A stretch of DNA of 8,818 nucleotides, taken from assembly GCA_018334615.1 (NCBI GenBank), contig JAGXLP010000017.1, positions 1-8,818 of the forward strand. Reading direction: 5' to 3'. Below, one piece after another: positions 1-6,084 of the stretch. Both the position numbers and the translations under genes were made by a program. The notes under the pieces were generated by a model that saw only the letters and a program-made list of their open reading frames with translations, had not been told where the DNA came from and ran no database searches. The first letter of the stretch is position 1; every line of letters begins with the position of its first letter. This stretch comes from Candidatus Bipolaricaulota bacterium. Lineage in GTDB: Bacteria > Bipolaricaulota > Bipolaricaulia > M55B111.

Positions 1-338
1 GATTTGACCTCATGGGGAACGGAGAAGGCTTTCTTTGCTTCTCCTCCAGTTGGACTAATTCGATAAAAGTCCGTTACCTCCTCGTCCTCTTCTCTATCTC
101 TGGAAGAGATAAACAATATTTCATCCTCTCCGGCCCAGGCGAAATCGTCGTCCTGGTTTGAGCGGGTAAGCTGCATCGTATTATCTTTTTCCAGATCGTG
201 AAACCAAATATTCGAGTTATAGTCCTCTTTCTCCTCGTTTACCTCCTGAACAAGGAAGGCGACTTTCTTACCCTGGTTCGATAGCTTTGGGGCTGATAGA
301 AACTTAAAATTCGTGAATGAATCAGACGTCAGGCCCAT
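1..338 (-). CDS. S9-family serine peptidase, N-terminal fragment (runs off the left edge)
   Basis: Reading the reverse strand from the ATG at 338 gives 112 uninterrupted codons that leave the window, so only the N-terminus is visible. It resembles the opening of acylaminoacyl-peptidase/prolyl-oligopeptidase-like enzymes. LSNQGKKVAFLV (residues 19-30) corresponds to the family's SPDGK-VAF strand, followed by IWFHDLEKDNTMQLT (44-58), DEILFISSRD (72-81) and FYRISPTGGEAKKAF (91-105), which are the repeated blade strands of the beta-propeller. The propeller normally gates a C-terminal alpha/beta-hydrolase domain with a Ser-Asp-His triad, and that domain lies outside the window. An AGAGGTGG Shine-Dalgarno site sits 7 nt before the ATG, with no signal peptide, so a cytoplasmic peptidase is expected. 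It lies beyond the operon terminator and is probably transcribed separately. The family call is good, but the exact subfamily (S9C or other) cannot be fixed. Confidence 0.8.
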   Translation of the reverse strand, partial: MGLTSDSFTNFKFLSAPKLSNQGKKVAFLVQEVNEEKEDYNSNIWFHDLEKDNTMQLTRSNQDDDFAWAGEDEILFISSRDREEDEEVTDFYRISPTGGEAKKAFSVPHEVK

Positions 339-382
339 CCTCACACCACCTCTGTTTGAATGACTTTTTGCCCTGCTTAATC

Positions 383-406
383 AAAAAAACCCGCCCACAG
401 GGCGGG
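383..406 (-). terminator. Rho-independent terminator of the fab-asnS operon
   Basis: CCCGCCCACAGGGCGGG (390-406) folds into a perfect 7-bp GC-rich stem with a 3-nt loop. On the minus strand it is followed at once by seven T residues (389-383). It stands 109 nt after the stop of the 128-residue gene and 45 nt before the peptidase start. It should therefore end the long minus-strand transcript and isolate the peptidase gene. Confidence 0.9.
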
Positions 407-447
407 ACCATGTCTTAATGGTTTTCGGGCTCTAGGTTATGTTGCCA

Positions 448-478
448 ATGATAGCATACCCGACATTCGAGCAAACAA
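448..478 (-). promoter_or_regulatory. Candidate extended -10 promoter upstream of the terminator
   Basis: On the minus strand, TGCTATCAT (456-448) is an extended -10 element, and the weak -35 candidate TTGTTT (478-473) lies 19 nt upstream of the hexamer. Transcription would begin near 441, cross the terminator at 383-406 and then reach the peptidase gene. The -10 is decent, but the -35 and spacing are poor. A second weak option is TTGATT at 384-379, overlapping the terminator T-run, but its -10 is bad. Confidence 0.3.
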
Positions 479-514
479 GTTCAAGCTAACGTGCCAAAAA
501 CCGCTTGATTCAGG

Positions 515-901
515 TCAAACTCGCTTGAAATCCAGCCCAAGTTTCCGCCCGATGGTTTCCTTCAGATCCAGGACGACCTCACCGTCACCTCTCAAAACTA
601 GTTCATCGTTTTCGTAGTAAACAAGCCGAAATTCGCCTTCCTGCGTTTTCACGTCCAGGCTTATGTCAATATAACTCTCCATTGACTCGGGATCATTCAG
701 CAAAATCTTTGGCTCGTTAAACTTTTCCTTAATCCAAGGCTTCAGATCTTTCAAATCCTCTTCACAGTCACTCACATCCTGGGCCTGAAAAAATACATCG
801 TGTACGTCCGCCGTCCGTGAAGGTTTCTTTTGGAGGTCGTCAGGTACTGACCCGAACCAAAACACGTTCTTTAACGATTGAAAAAAGCTTTTCATGCTCA
901 T
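515..901 (-). CDS. Uncharacterised 128-residue acidic protein
   Basis: I do not recognise this protein. It starts at an ATG 2 nt after the asnS stop codon and is the last gene before the terminator, so it is very probably cotranscribed and translationally coupled. No good Shine-Dalgarno site stands before it. The N-terminus (residues 3-18, MKSFFQSLKNVFWFGS) is a short amphipathic, aromatic-rich segment that could lie on a membrane surface but is too short and polar to be a clear transmembrane helix. Residues about 41-62 are highly charged and probably helical (DCEEDLKDLKPWIKEKF). Residues 77-113 alternate like a beta sheet (YIDISLDV, FRLVYYENDELVLRG, EVVLDL), followed by a basic C-terminal helix. 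There is one Cys and no metal-site or catalytic motif. Coding on this strand is supported by the unbroken frame, tight spacing and composition like its neighbours. A second in-frame ATG lies at 895. Confidence 0.7.
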   Translation of the reverse strand: MSMKSFFQSLKNVFWFGSVPDDLQKKPSRTADVHDVFFQAQDVSDCEEDLKDLKPWIKEKFNEPKILLNDPESMESYIDISLDVKTQEGEFRLVYYENDELVLRGDGEVVLDLKETIGRKLGLDFKRV

Positions 902-903
902 AA

Positions 904-2199
904 TTATGGATAAATCCTATTTATTTGACGGGGAAACGGTATTGTCTCCCTAACGTGATCCAAACTACATATCCAGGCAATAGTTCTTTCCACCCCGAGC
1001 CCAAAGCCCGAATGTGGCACAGAACCGTACCTGCGCAAATCCAGGTACCATTCATAAGGATCCCGTGGCAAACCTTCCTCATCTAATCTCTCTTCGAGGA
1101 GTTCAAGATCATCTATTCTCTGGCTTCCACCGATAAGCTCACCGTAGCCGTCCGGGGCGATCAAATCTGCAGCATAGACCGTTTCACCATCGGGCATGGG
1201 CTCCATATAGAACGGCTTTAGTTCCCGGGGGAACGCTTCAATAAAAACGGGCTTGTCAAAGTGGTCACCAAGAGCAGTCTCCGCCGGAGCACCAAAGTCC
1301 TCCCCGGTACTCATATCTATTCCTGCTTCGTTAACTATTTCAATAGCCTCCTCGTAAGATATTCTTGGAAAAGGTCTTTCGACCTTCTTAACCAACGCCT
1401 CTGAATCTACATCCAAACTCTCGAGTTCGTCCCGTCGTTTGTCGACCACCCGATTTACTACATCATGAACCATCTTTTCCTGAAAGTCCAGGTTCTCATC
1501 GTGCTCGACCCAGCTGAGTTCCGCCTCGGCCATCCAGAATTCAGTTAGGTGTTTTCGGGTTTTGGACTTTTCCGCCCTGAATACGGGTCCGATCCAATAT
1601 ACCTCGCCCAGAGCAGCAGCTGTGGCCTCAAGGTAGAGTTGAGAACTTTGAGTTAAATAGGCATCCTCACCAAAATAATCTGTTTCAAATAGGGTGGTTG
1701 TGCCTTCTACGGAGACACCCGTTAGTATAGGTCCTTCCGTAGCTATGAGTCCTTCACGATCAAAGAATTCCCGAAGTGCCTGGAGCACCTCGTGCCTAAC
1801 TCTGAGCACGGGAGCTGAACCTTTAGCCCTGATCCAAAGATGGCGATGATCCATCAAAAACCCCGGTCCGTGCTCCTTCGGAGTAATCGGGAAGTCGTCC
1901 TCAACTGATTGCTGGACGGAAATGTCGGAGACCTCAAGCTCGTACCCGATCGGAGCTCTCTCATCCCGCTTTACCTTACCCTGAACCACTATTGAAGATT
2001 CTCTTCTCAGGTCCAGGGCGGTTTCAAACAGGTCAGAGTCTACCGAACCTTCTTTAAGAACGCCCTGGATGATTCCGGATCCGTCCCTTATCTGCAGAAA
2101 CTGGATTCCTCCGCTGGATCTCCTGTTGAACAACCATCCCTTGATGATAACGTCCTCACCATCGTATTGATCGACCTCATCAATTGAAATTGCGTTCAC
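904..2199 (-). CDS. asnS: Asparaginyl-tRNA synthetase, short archaeal/Thermus-like type
   Basis: This class IIb enzyme charges tRNA-Asn with asparagine in the cytoplasm. The N-terminal OB-fold anticodon-binding domain covers about residues 10-95 (IKGWLFNRRSSGGIQFLQIRDG). The catalytic domain follows, with the substrate loop YLTQSSQLYLEA, class II motif 2 FRAEKSKTRKHLTEF (about 207-221), GYGELIGGSQR, and motif 3 GFGLGVERT (about 398-406). The WYLDLRRYGSVPHS block and the ending HVRETIPFPR are typical of AsnRS rather than AspRS. The length of about 431 residues fits the compact clade. The start is uncertain. GTG at 2199 has GGTGA 5 nt upstream and gives an N-terminus of natural length. GTG at 2208 and TTG at 2211 are also in frame but have badly placed Shine-Dalgarno sites. 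The gene follows the phosphatase gene with at most 15 nt between them. The product is visibly acidic. Confidence 0.93.
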   Translation of the reverse strand: MNAISIDEVDQYDGEDVIIKGWLFNRRSSGGIQFLQIRDGSGIIQGVLKEGSVDSDLFETALDLRRESSIVVQGKVKRDERAPIGYELEVSDISVQQSVEDDFPITPKEHGPGFLMDHRHLWIRAKGSAPVLRVRHEVLQALREFFDREGLIATEGPILTGVSVEGTTTLFETDYFGEDAYLTQSSQLYLEATAAALGEVYWIGPVFRAEKSKTRKHLTEFWMAEAELSWVEHDENLDFQEKMVHDVVNRVVDKRRDELESLDVDSEALVKKVERPFPRISYEEAIEIVNEAGIDMSTGEDFGAPAETALGDHFDKPVFIEAFPRELKPFYMEPMPDGETVYAADLIAPDGYGELIGGSQRIDDLELLEERLDEEGLPRDPYEWYLDLRRYGSVPHSGFGLGVERTIAWICSLDHVRETIPFPRQINRIYP

Positions 2200-2204
2200 A
2201 GCTC

Positions 2205-2209
2205 TCACC
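2205..2209 (-). promoter_or_regulatory. Ribosome binding site favouring the GTG-2199 start of asnS
   Basis: GGTGA on the minus strand ends 5 nt before the GTG at 2199. The upstream in-frame TTG (2211) and GTG (2208) have only an AAGG immediately adjacent, which is too close. The choice is an inference from spacing alone. Confidence 0.4.
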
Positions 2210-2214
2210 AACCT

Positions 2215-2988
2215 TCAAAATATTAACTTTTTTACGAGTGCGTTTTGGATTCTTCCATTTGTCGCTACAAGCCCTTGTGTACCGTAGATATCATACCCCT
2301 CTCCGGAAAAATCCGAAATCGTCCCACCCGCTTCTTTGATTATCAGGCAACCTGCCGCGACATCCCATGGAGATAGCCCCAGTTCCCAGAAGCCGTCAAA
2401 TCTCCCTGCGGCTACAAAGGCAAGATCCATTGCAGCTGCCCCGTCCCGCCTTATTCCTCTCGCCTTTCGGACCAGACCAGAAAAAGACTTTATTGCAGAC
2501 GGCATTCTATCTTCGTCGTATGGAAAACCAGTAGCGAGTAATGATTTAGAGAAATCCCTGGTTCCGGATACAGATATTTTGTGTCCATTAAGAAAGGCCC
2601 CCTTACCTTTCATTGCGGTAAAGGTCTCCTCAAGAACCGGTAAGTGGACAACACCCGCTGTCAATTCCCCATCCTGTTCAACCGCGATGGAAACACAAAA
2701 AAGAGGATAATTGTATATGTAATTGGTCGTACCGTCCAGCGGATCAACAATCCACTTCGTAGAACTCTTTTCTACCTCAAACTCTTCTTCGGCCAGGATT
2801 GAGTGTTTTGGGAACTTCTTCTGAATCTTATTTGCTATAAGGTCCTGAGCCGAATGGTCGTACTGAGTAACTAAATCCGCAGGACCGGATTTCTGCGAAA
2901 CCTTTCTGGACTTTTTCAATCCCTCCAGCAGCATTTCACCGGCATCTTCTGCAGCTGATCGGGCAAGCTCCAGCAGTTCCTCCGCCAT
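2215..2988 (-). CDS. Inositol monophosphatase family phosphatase
   Basis: This is a Mg-dependent, lithium-sensitive-fold phosphomonoesterase of 257 residues, the usual family length. All family signatures are present: the metal-ligand Glu cluster AEEE (66-69), motif A WIVDPLDGTTNY (79-90, with metal ligands D82 and D85 and the GT phosphate contact), and motif B SPWDVAAGCLIIKEAGG (206-222, D209). The substrate cannot be read from sequence. Relatives act on myo-inositol 1-phosphate, fructose 1,6-bisphosphate, PAP or NADP, and the typical SuhB architecture is the closest general match. It starts at an ATG 7 nt after the cyclodeaminase stop with only a weak GAGAAG ribosome site, so coupled translation is likely. 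There is no signal peptide, so it is cytoplasmic. The family is certain and the precise function is not. Confidence 0.92.
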   Translation of the reverse strand: MAEELLELARSAAEDAGEMLLEGLKKSRKVSQKSGPADLVTQYDHSAQDLIANKIQKKFPKHSILAEEEFEVEKSSTKWIVDPLDGTTNYIYNYPLFCVSIAVEQDGELTAGVVHLPVLEETFTAMKGKGAFLNGHKISVSGTRDFSKSLLATGFPYDEDRMPSAIKSFSGLVRKARGIRRDGAAAMDLAFVAAGRFDGFWELGLSPWDVAAGCLIIKEAGGTISDFSGEGYDIYGTQGLVATNGRIQNALVKKLIF

Positions 2989-2995
2989 GAGTTGG

Positions 2996-3640
2996 CTAAA
3001 TCTTCTCGTTCATAATTTCTACGACTTCCTCGGACAAGTCTCGGGCTTGTTTGGTTAATAGGTTTCTCTTTTCCCTCATCTCGTCTACAAACTGGTCGTC
3101 AGAAATCGAAGCAAGATTTATATCTACGTTTAACAGGGACGTCCTGACCGTAGCATCTGCAAGTATCGCCGATGCGCCCGCATCAGTCACGGCGTGTTGA
3201 TTTCCGGAAACTGCACATTCTTTACTTAGTTCCAGAACCTCTATAGCCAGTTCCGCCATTTCAAACGGTGGTTCGGTTGCACCTTTGAGGGCCTGTTGAA
3301 TGGCCTCCTTTCTTGCCTCCTTTTGTTCGGAAGTATCTTTGGGGGCTTTATACGCGTCCATTACTGCAGTATAGGCGGCTATATCTTTCTTTATTGCTTC
3401 CAGGAATTCACCCCTTAAATTGTCAGTCCGCTTTAAAATATCTTCAAACTCGTCCTCCACTTCCGCGTACTTCTCCTTTCCTACCGTAAGGTTGGCTACC
3501 ATGGACGAAAGAGCGGCAGCTAAGGCTCCCGCGACCGCAGCAGCTGAGCCTCCACCCGGCGCGGGCTTGCTGGAAGCTAAGTCAGACAGAAATTTTTCCA
3601 GGTTCTGATCTCTCGGATCTATATCGGTTTTTTCAGACAT
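2996..3640 (-). CDS. fchA: Cyclodeaminase/cyclohydrolase family protein (methenyl-THF cyclohydrolase, FchA-like)
   Basis: This stand-alone 214-residue protein matches the C-terminal domain of formiminotransferase-cyclodeaminase. Relatives either release ammonia from 5-formimino-THF or, as FchA, hydrolyse 5,10-methenyl-THF to 10-formyl-THF. The signature SSKPAPGGGSAAAVAGALAA (residues 23-42) is the folate-binding glycine-rich turn, followed by SSMVANLTVGKEKY. Later family blocks are PPFEMAELAIEVLELS and GNQHAVTDAGASAILADATVR. The fold is all-helical and forms dimers. The ATG at 3640 lies 6 nt after the upstream stop, with GGGAGG about 11 nt before it. No formiminotransferase domain, histidine-degradation gene or other folate gene is near, so the cyclohydrolase role in one-carbon flux seems more likely than histidine breakdown, but that is inference. 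The gene symbol rests on domain architecture only. Confidence 0.88.
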   Translation of the reverse strand: MSEKTDIDPRDQNLEKFLSDLASSKPAPGGGSAAAVAGALAAALSSMVANLTVGKEKYAEVEDEFEDILKRTDNLRGEFLEAIKKDIAAYTAVMDAYKAPKDTSEQKEARKEAIQQALKGATEPPFEMAELAIEVLELSKECAVSGNQHAVTDAGASAILADATVRTSLLNVDINLASISDDQFVDEMREKRNLLTKQARDLSEEVVEIMNEKI

Positions 3641-3646
3641 TAATCG

Positions 3647-4129
3647 TTAATCCTCCCTTGTCCAGTAAACTCTAACCAGTCGCTCATTGTGTCCTGATTT
3701 TATATCCAGATCTCCATCGTGAGCCCTTGCAATGGACTTGCCAATCCTCCTTGCCAGATGTTCATTGGTCGTTGCCAGTTCCATGGAATTTGATTCCTCA
3801 TCAGCCCACATCAACCGTTGCAGGGGCCTCGTTTGCTTCGCCTTCTCTTCATCGTTTTTCACCAGTTGAAGTATCTCTTTTTTGTGTTCCTGAAAATAGT
3901 TACCGGATAAATAAACCAGGCCTTCTGGATTTCTATCCCTTTTTCTCCTGCAGGCGGGACATAAAGCTTCATGAGGGTCTTCTTCTGAAGAAATAGAACC
4001 CTCTATCCAACGCCCCTCTCGGTAGACAAGATCACAATTCGTGCAATAAGTAGGTTCCTTATATTTTTTTCCCTCATAATAAGGATTCTTCGACTCGTGA
4101 CCAACGTCTCCCCTTCGTTCCTCTCCCAT
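3647..4129 (-). CDS. BCAM0308-like zinc-ribbon protein, unknown function
   Basis: This protein of about 160 residues resembles the widespread but uncharacterised bacterial family named after BCAM0308, from memory of its conserved pattern. Two CxxC knuckles make a treble-clef or zinc-ribbon site: CTNC (C29, C32) followed by VYREGRW, and CPAC (C57, C60) followed by RRKRD and LVYLSGNY. The second half has the family blocks HKKEILQLVKNDEEKA, RPLQRLM, TTNEHLARRIGKSI and a C-terminal VRVYW, probably a small alpha/beta nucleic-acid-binding domain. The basic helix after the second knuckle and the VRVYW strand suggest contact with RNA or ribosome parts, which is inference only. I chose ATG-4129 because GAGGTG ends 6 nt before it. 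ATG-4135 and GTG-4138 overlap that ribosome site. It lies 38 nt after acpP and 6 nt before fchA. Confidence 0.82.
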   Translation of the reverse strand: MGEERRGDVGHESKNPYYEGKKYKEPTYCTNCDLVYREGRWIEGSISSEEDPHEALCPACRRKRDRNPEGLVYLSGNYFQEHKKEILQLVKNDEEKAKQTRPLQRLMWADEESNSMELATTNEHLARRIGKSIARAHDGDLDIKSGHNERLVRVYWTRED

Positions 4130-4135
4130 AGACAT

Positions 4136-4141
4136 CACCTC
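4136..4141 (-). promoter_or_regulatory. Ribosome binding site that fixes the zinc-ribbon gene start
   Basis: GAGGTG on the minus strand lies 6 nt before the ATG at 4129. Two other in-frame starts (4135, 4138) fall at or inside this site and would have no usable Shine-Dalgarno sequence. Confidence 0.6.
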
Positions 4142-4167
4142 GAATGCCTTACTTCAGAGGCTCCAGA

Positions 4168-4413
4168 TTAACCTTCCTCCTCGAGCAGGTTTTCAAGGTA
4201 CTCTATCGACTCACCCACGGTTGTAAGTTCTTCAGCGTCCTCGTCCGGAATTTCTATCCCGAACTCGTCTTCAAATTCCATTATCATTTCCACTGTGTCC
4301 AGCGAATCGGCTCCCAGATCCTCAACATAAGAGGCTCCAAGGGTCAACTCATCTTCATCCACCATCAACTGTCGGCTAATGATCTCCTTAACTCGGGATT
4401 CGAGATCTTCCAT
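4168..4413 (-). CDS. acpP: Acyl carrier protein
   Basis: This small (81-residue), strongly acidic four-helix carrier holds growing acyl chains by thioester on 4'-phosphopantetheine. The attachment Ser is S37 in the signature LGADSLDTVEMIMEFEDEFG, with the acidic helix II that docks onto Fab enzymes. The N-terminus EDLESRVKEIISRQL and the end IEYLENLLEEEG are typical. It is preceded by the best ribosome site of the operon (AGGAGG, 7 nt before the ATG) and by the longest gap between genes in the run (48 nt), with a possible internal promoter. This agrees with the high ACP level cells need. The usual downstream partner fabF is missing, and a zinc-ribbon gene follows instead. Confidence 0.97.
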   Translation of the reverse strand: MEDLESRVKEIISRQLMVDEDELTLGASYVEDLGADSLDTVEMIMEFEDEFGIEIPDEDAEELTTVGESIEYLENLLEEEG

Positions 4414-4420
4414 AGAAATA

Positions 4421-4426
4421 CCTCCT
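4421..4426 (-). promoter_or_regulatory. Strong ribosome binding site of acpP
   Basis: AGGAGG lies 7 nt before the acpP ATG. It is the most complete Shine-Dalgarno match in the operon and fits a need for far more ACP than enzyme from one transcript. Confidence 0.85.
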
Positions 4427-4429
4427 AGT

Positions 4430-4458
4430 ATAATATAAGCTCAAGGTTAGCGATGAAA
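4430..4458 (-). promoter_or_regulatory. Candidate internal promoter for acpP
   Basis: In the fabG-acpP gap the minus strand carries TATTAT (4435-4430, five of six -10 bases), with TTTCAT (4458-4453) 17 nt upstream as a poor -35. The start point would fall at or just before the ribosome site, leaving a leader of roughly 15-18 nt. The AT-rich gap stands out in this operon, but the weak -35 keeps confidence low. Confidence 0.3.
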
Positions 4459-4461
4459 AGT

Positions 4462-5187
4462 CTAGCCAAATGACAAACCACCGTCAACCCTGAGCACAGT
4501 ACCGGTAATATAACTAGCTTTATCGCTTAATAAGAATAAAGTTGGGTGTGCCACTTCCTCCGGATCAGCAAATCTGCTAAGTATAACGTTATCAAGATAG
4601 GATGAGCGTTTTTTCTCCGGAATATCCTCAGTTAACTTCGTATCGACAAAACCGGGAGCGACAACGTTCGCCCGTAGTTCCCTGGAACCGTATTCTTGAG
4701 CAAGGGACTTGGTAAAGCCGATTATTCCCGCCTTTGACGCTGAGTAATTGGCCTGGCCGGGATTGCCAAATAAACCTGAAACTGACGAAATATTTACTAT
4801 ACTTCCTCCCCCTTTGATCATATAACGGAGAGAGGCCCTCGTACAGTTAAACACTCCATTCAAATTTACGTTAATTACTTCCCCCCATTCCTCAGGGGAC
4901 ATTCGAAGTAAGAGGTTGTCGCTGGTATACCCTGCATTGTTTACGAGATAGTCTATCCGATCGTACTGGTCAATGGTCTGTTTAACGGAACTCTTGACAG
5001 ATTTGAAATCCGTGACGTCCGTTTCCAAGAAAGTACAATTAGGTCCCAGCTTTTCGGCTGTCTCTTTTCCCTGGCTTCGCGAAAAAATTTGAGTCTTCAC
5101 TCCATTATTGACCAGACGGCTGGATATTTGTTCACCTATCCCGGTCCCGCCTCCGGTAACGATAGCGACCTCGCCGGAAAACTCCAA
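4462..5187 (-). CDS. fabG: 3-oxoacyl-ACP reductase
   Basis: This short-chain dehydrogenase/reductase of 241 residues reduces 3-oxoacyl-ACP to 3-hydroxyacyl-ACP with NADPH, the first reduction of each elongation round. The Rossmann motif TGGGTGIG (11-18), NNAG (83-86), active-site N108 (NVNLNGVF), S135 (NISSVSG) and YSASK (Y148, K152) are all intact, and the end ITGTVLRVDGG is typical. The start must be TTG at 5187. The frame has a TGA stop 9 nt upstream and no ATG or GTG near the N-terminus, while GAGGTGAT lies 5 nt before the TTG. The fabD stop is 1 nt away, so the two genes are likely coupled. The position inside a fab cluster supports FabG over other SDR roles. Confidence 0.95.
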   Translation of the reverse strand: MEFSGEVAIVTGGGTGIGEQISSRLVNNGVKTQIFSRSQGKETAEKLGPNCTFLETDVTDFKSVKSSVKQTIDQYDRIDYLVNNAGYTSDNLLLRMSPEEWGEVINVNLNGVFNCTRASLRYMIKGGGSIVNISSVSGLFGNPGQANYSASKAGIIGFTKSLAQEYGSRELRANVVAPGFVDTKLTEDIPEKKRSSYLDNVILSRFADPEEVAHPTLFLLSDKASYITGTVLRVDGGLSFG

Positions 5188-5188
5188 T

Positions 5189-6073
5189 TCATATCACCTC
5201 GTCAAACGTTTTACACTCGATATCGGGCAAAATTCTCCGCGTTAATTTTGTCAAAGTCGCGTCGGGGCCCGCCTCTATTGTTATATCTACTCCGAAATCC
5301 CCCAGCGCCCTGACATAATCGACCCATTTCACCGGATGCGTCATTTGTTGACCCAATAGATCCGCAAGTCCATCGCCGTTCGTTTCAAATGAACCAGAGA
5401 CCCCGGAAAGTACGGGCACCTCAGGGTCTTCAAAATCCAATTTATCGATGTAGTCCCTTAACTTTCCCTCCGCCTCTTCCATGAAAGGAGAATGAAACGG
5501 TCCTGATACATCCAGTTCGATACACCGGGCACCTTCTTCTTGCAAATACTGGCAGGCTTTGTCCAGTGGCTCCTCTCTTCCGGAGAGTACAAGCTGCTCG
5601 GGAGAATTGTAGTTCGCGACTGTGACCGATTCGTCTACCTCTTTTATCAGTTTCTCGGCTTCAGTGTAGTCTAAACCAAGCACTGCCACCATCGTTCCCT
5701 TCACGTTTATATCTTCCATCAATTCCCCTCTCTTCTTAACCAACCTAACTCCCTGTTCAAAATTAATACAGCCAGCCGCCCCCAGAGCAGAAAATTCTCC
5801 CAGGCTATGACCCAGAACACAATCCGGTTCGATTCCCTCTTCTATTAGCAACCTGTATCTTGCATTGCTATCAACAAAAATAGCAGGTTGAGCAATACTG
5901 GTTCGAGATAAAAGATCCTCAGAGCCTTCGATCATCAATTCTTTAAGATCGATTCCCATCGTCTCGTTTGCGGTCTCGTAAAGCGCCGTAACTTTCGGGT
6001 CAGTCACAAAAGAGCTGCCCATACCTACTTTTTGTGAACCCTGGCCGGGAAATAGAAAAGCTACCTTATCCAC
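5189..6073 (-). CDS. fabD: Malonyl-CoA:ACP transacylase
   Basis: This 294-residue enzyme transfers malonyl from CoA to ACP, supplying the extender unit. The N-terminal oxyanion motif FLFPGQGSQKVGMG (7-20), nucleophile S90 in GHSLGEFSALGAAG, substrate Arg R115 (VKKRGELM) and catalytic H194 in GPFHSPFM are present, with the late conserved ANYNSPEQLVLSG and HPVKW blocks. The length is normal for bacterial FabD. The start is GTG at 6073, with a perfect GGTGATC ribosome site 4 nt upstream. It begins 6 nt after the fabH stop and ends 1 nt before fabG. No missing residue was seen. Confidence 0.96.
   Translation of the reverse strand: MDKVAFLFPGQGSQKVGMGSSFVTDPKVTALYETANETMGIDLKELMIEGSEDLLSRTSIAQPAIFVDSNARYRLLIEEGIEPDCVLGHSLGEFSALGAAGCINFEQGVRLVKKRGELMEDINVKGTMVAVLGLDYTEAEKLIKEVDESVTVANYNSPEQLVLSGREEPLDKACQYLQEEGARCIELDVSGPFHSPFMEEAEGKLRDYIDKLDFEDPEVPVLSGVSGSFETNGDGLADLLGQQMTHPVKWVDYVRALGDFGVDITIEAGPDATLTKLTRRILPDIECKTFDEVI
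5193..5200 (-). promoter_or_regulatory. Ribosome binding site supporting the TTG start of fabG
   Basis: GAGGTGAT lies inside the last codons of fabD, 5 nt before TTG-5187. A nearby out-of-frame ATG at 5192 opens a different frame and is not the fabG start. Confidence 0.7.
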
Positions 6074-6077
6074 GACG

Positions 6078-6084
6078 GATCACC
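6078..6084 (-). promoter_or_regulatory. Ribosome binding site supporting the GTG start of fabD
   Basis: GGTGATC, matching the extreme 3' end of 16S rRNA, overlaps the fabH stop codon and lies 4 nt before the GTG at 6073. No ATG is available at the N-terminus. Confidence 0.7.

Noticed and set aside
481..508. TCAAGC/GCTTGA hairpin after the 128-residue gene as a terminator
   Set aside because: It has a 6-bp stem with a 16-nt loop and no T-run. The strong terminator lies at 383-406.
904..2199. Aspartyl-tRNA synthetase instead of AsnRS
   Set aside because: The WYLDLRRYGSVPHS block and the C-terminal HVRETIPFPR fit AsnRS. The AspRS alternative is not supported by what I can see.
2336..2710. Plus-strand open frame of 124 codons
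   Set aside because: It is antisense to the conserved IMPase gene and has no recognisable domain.
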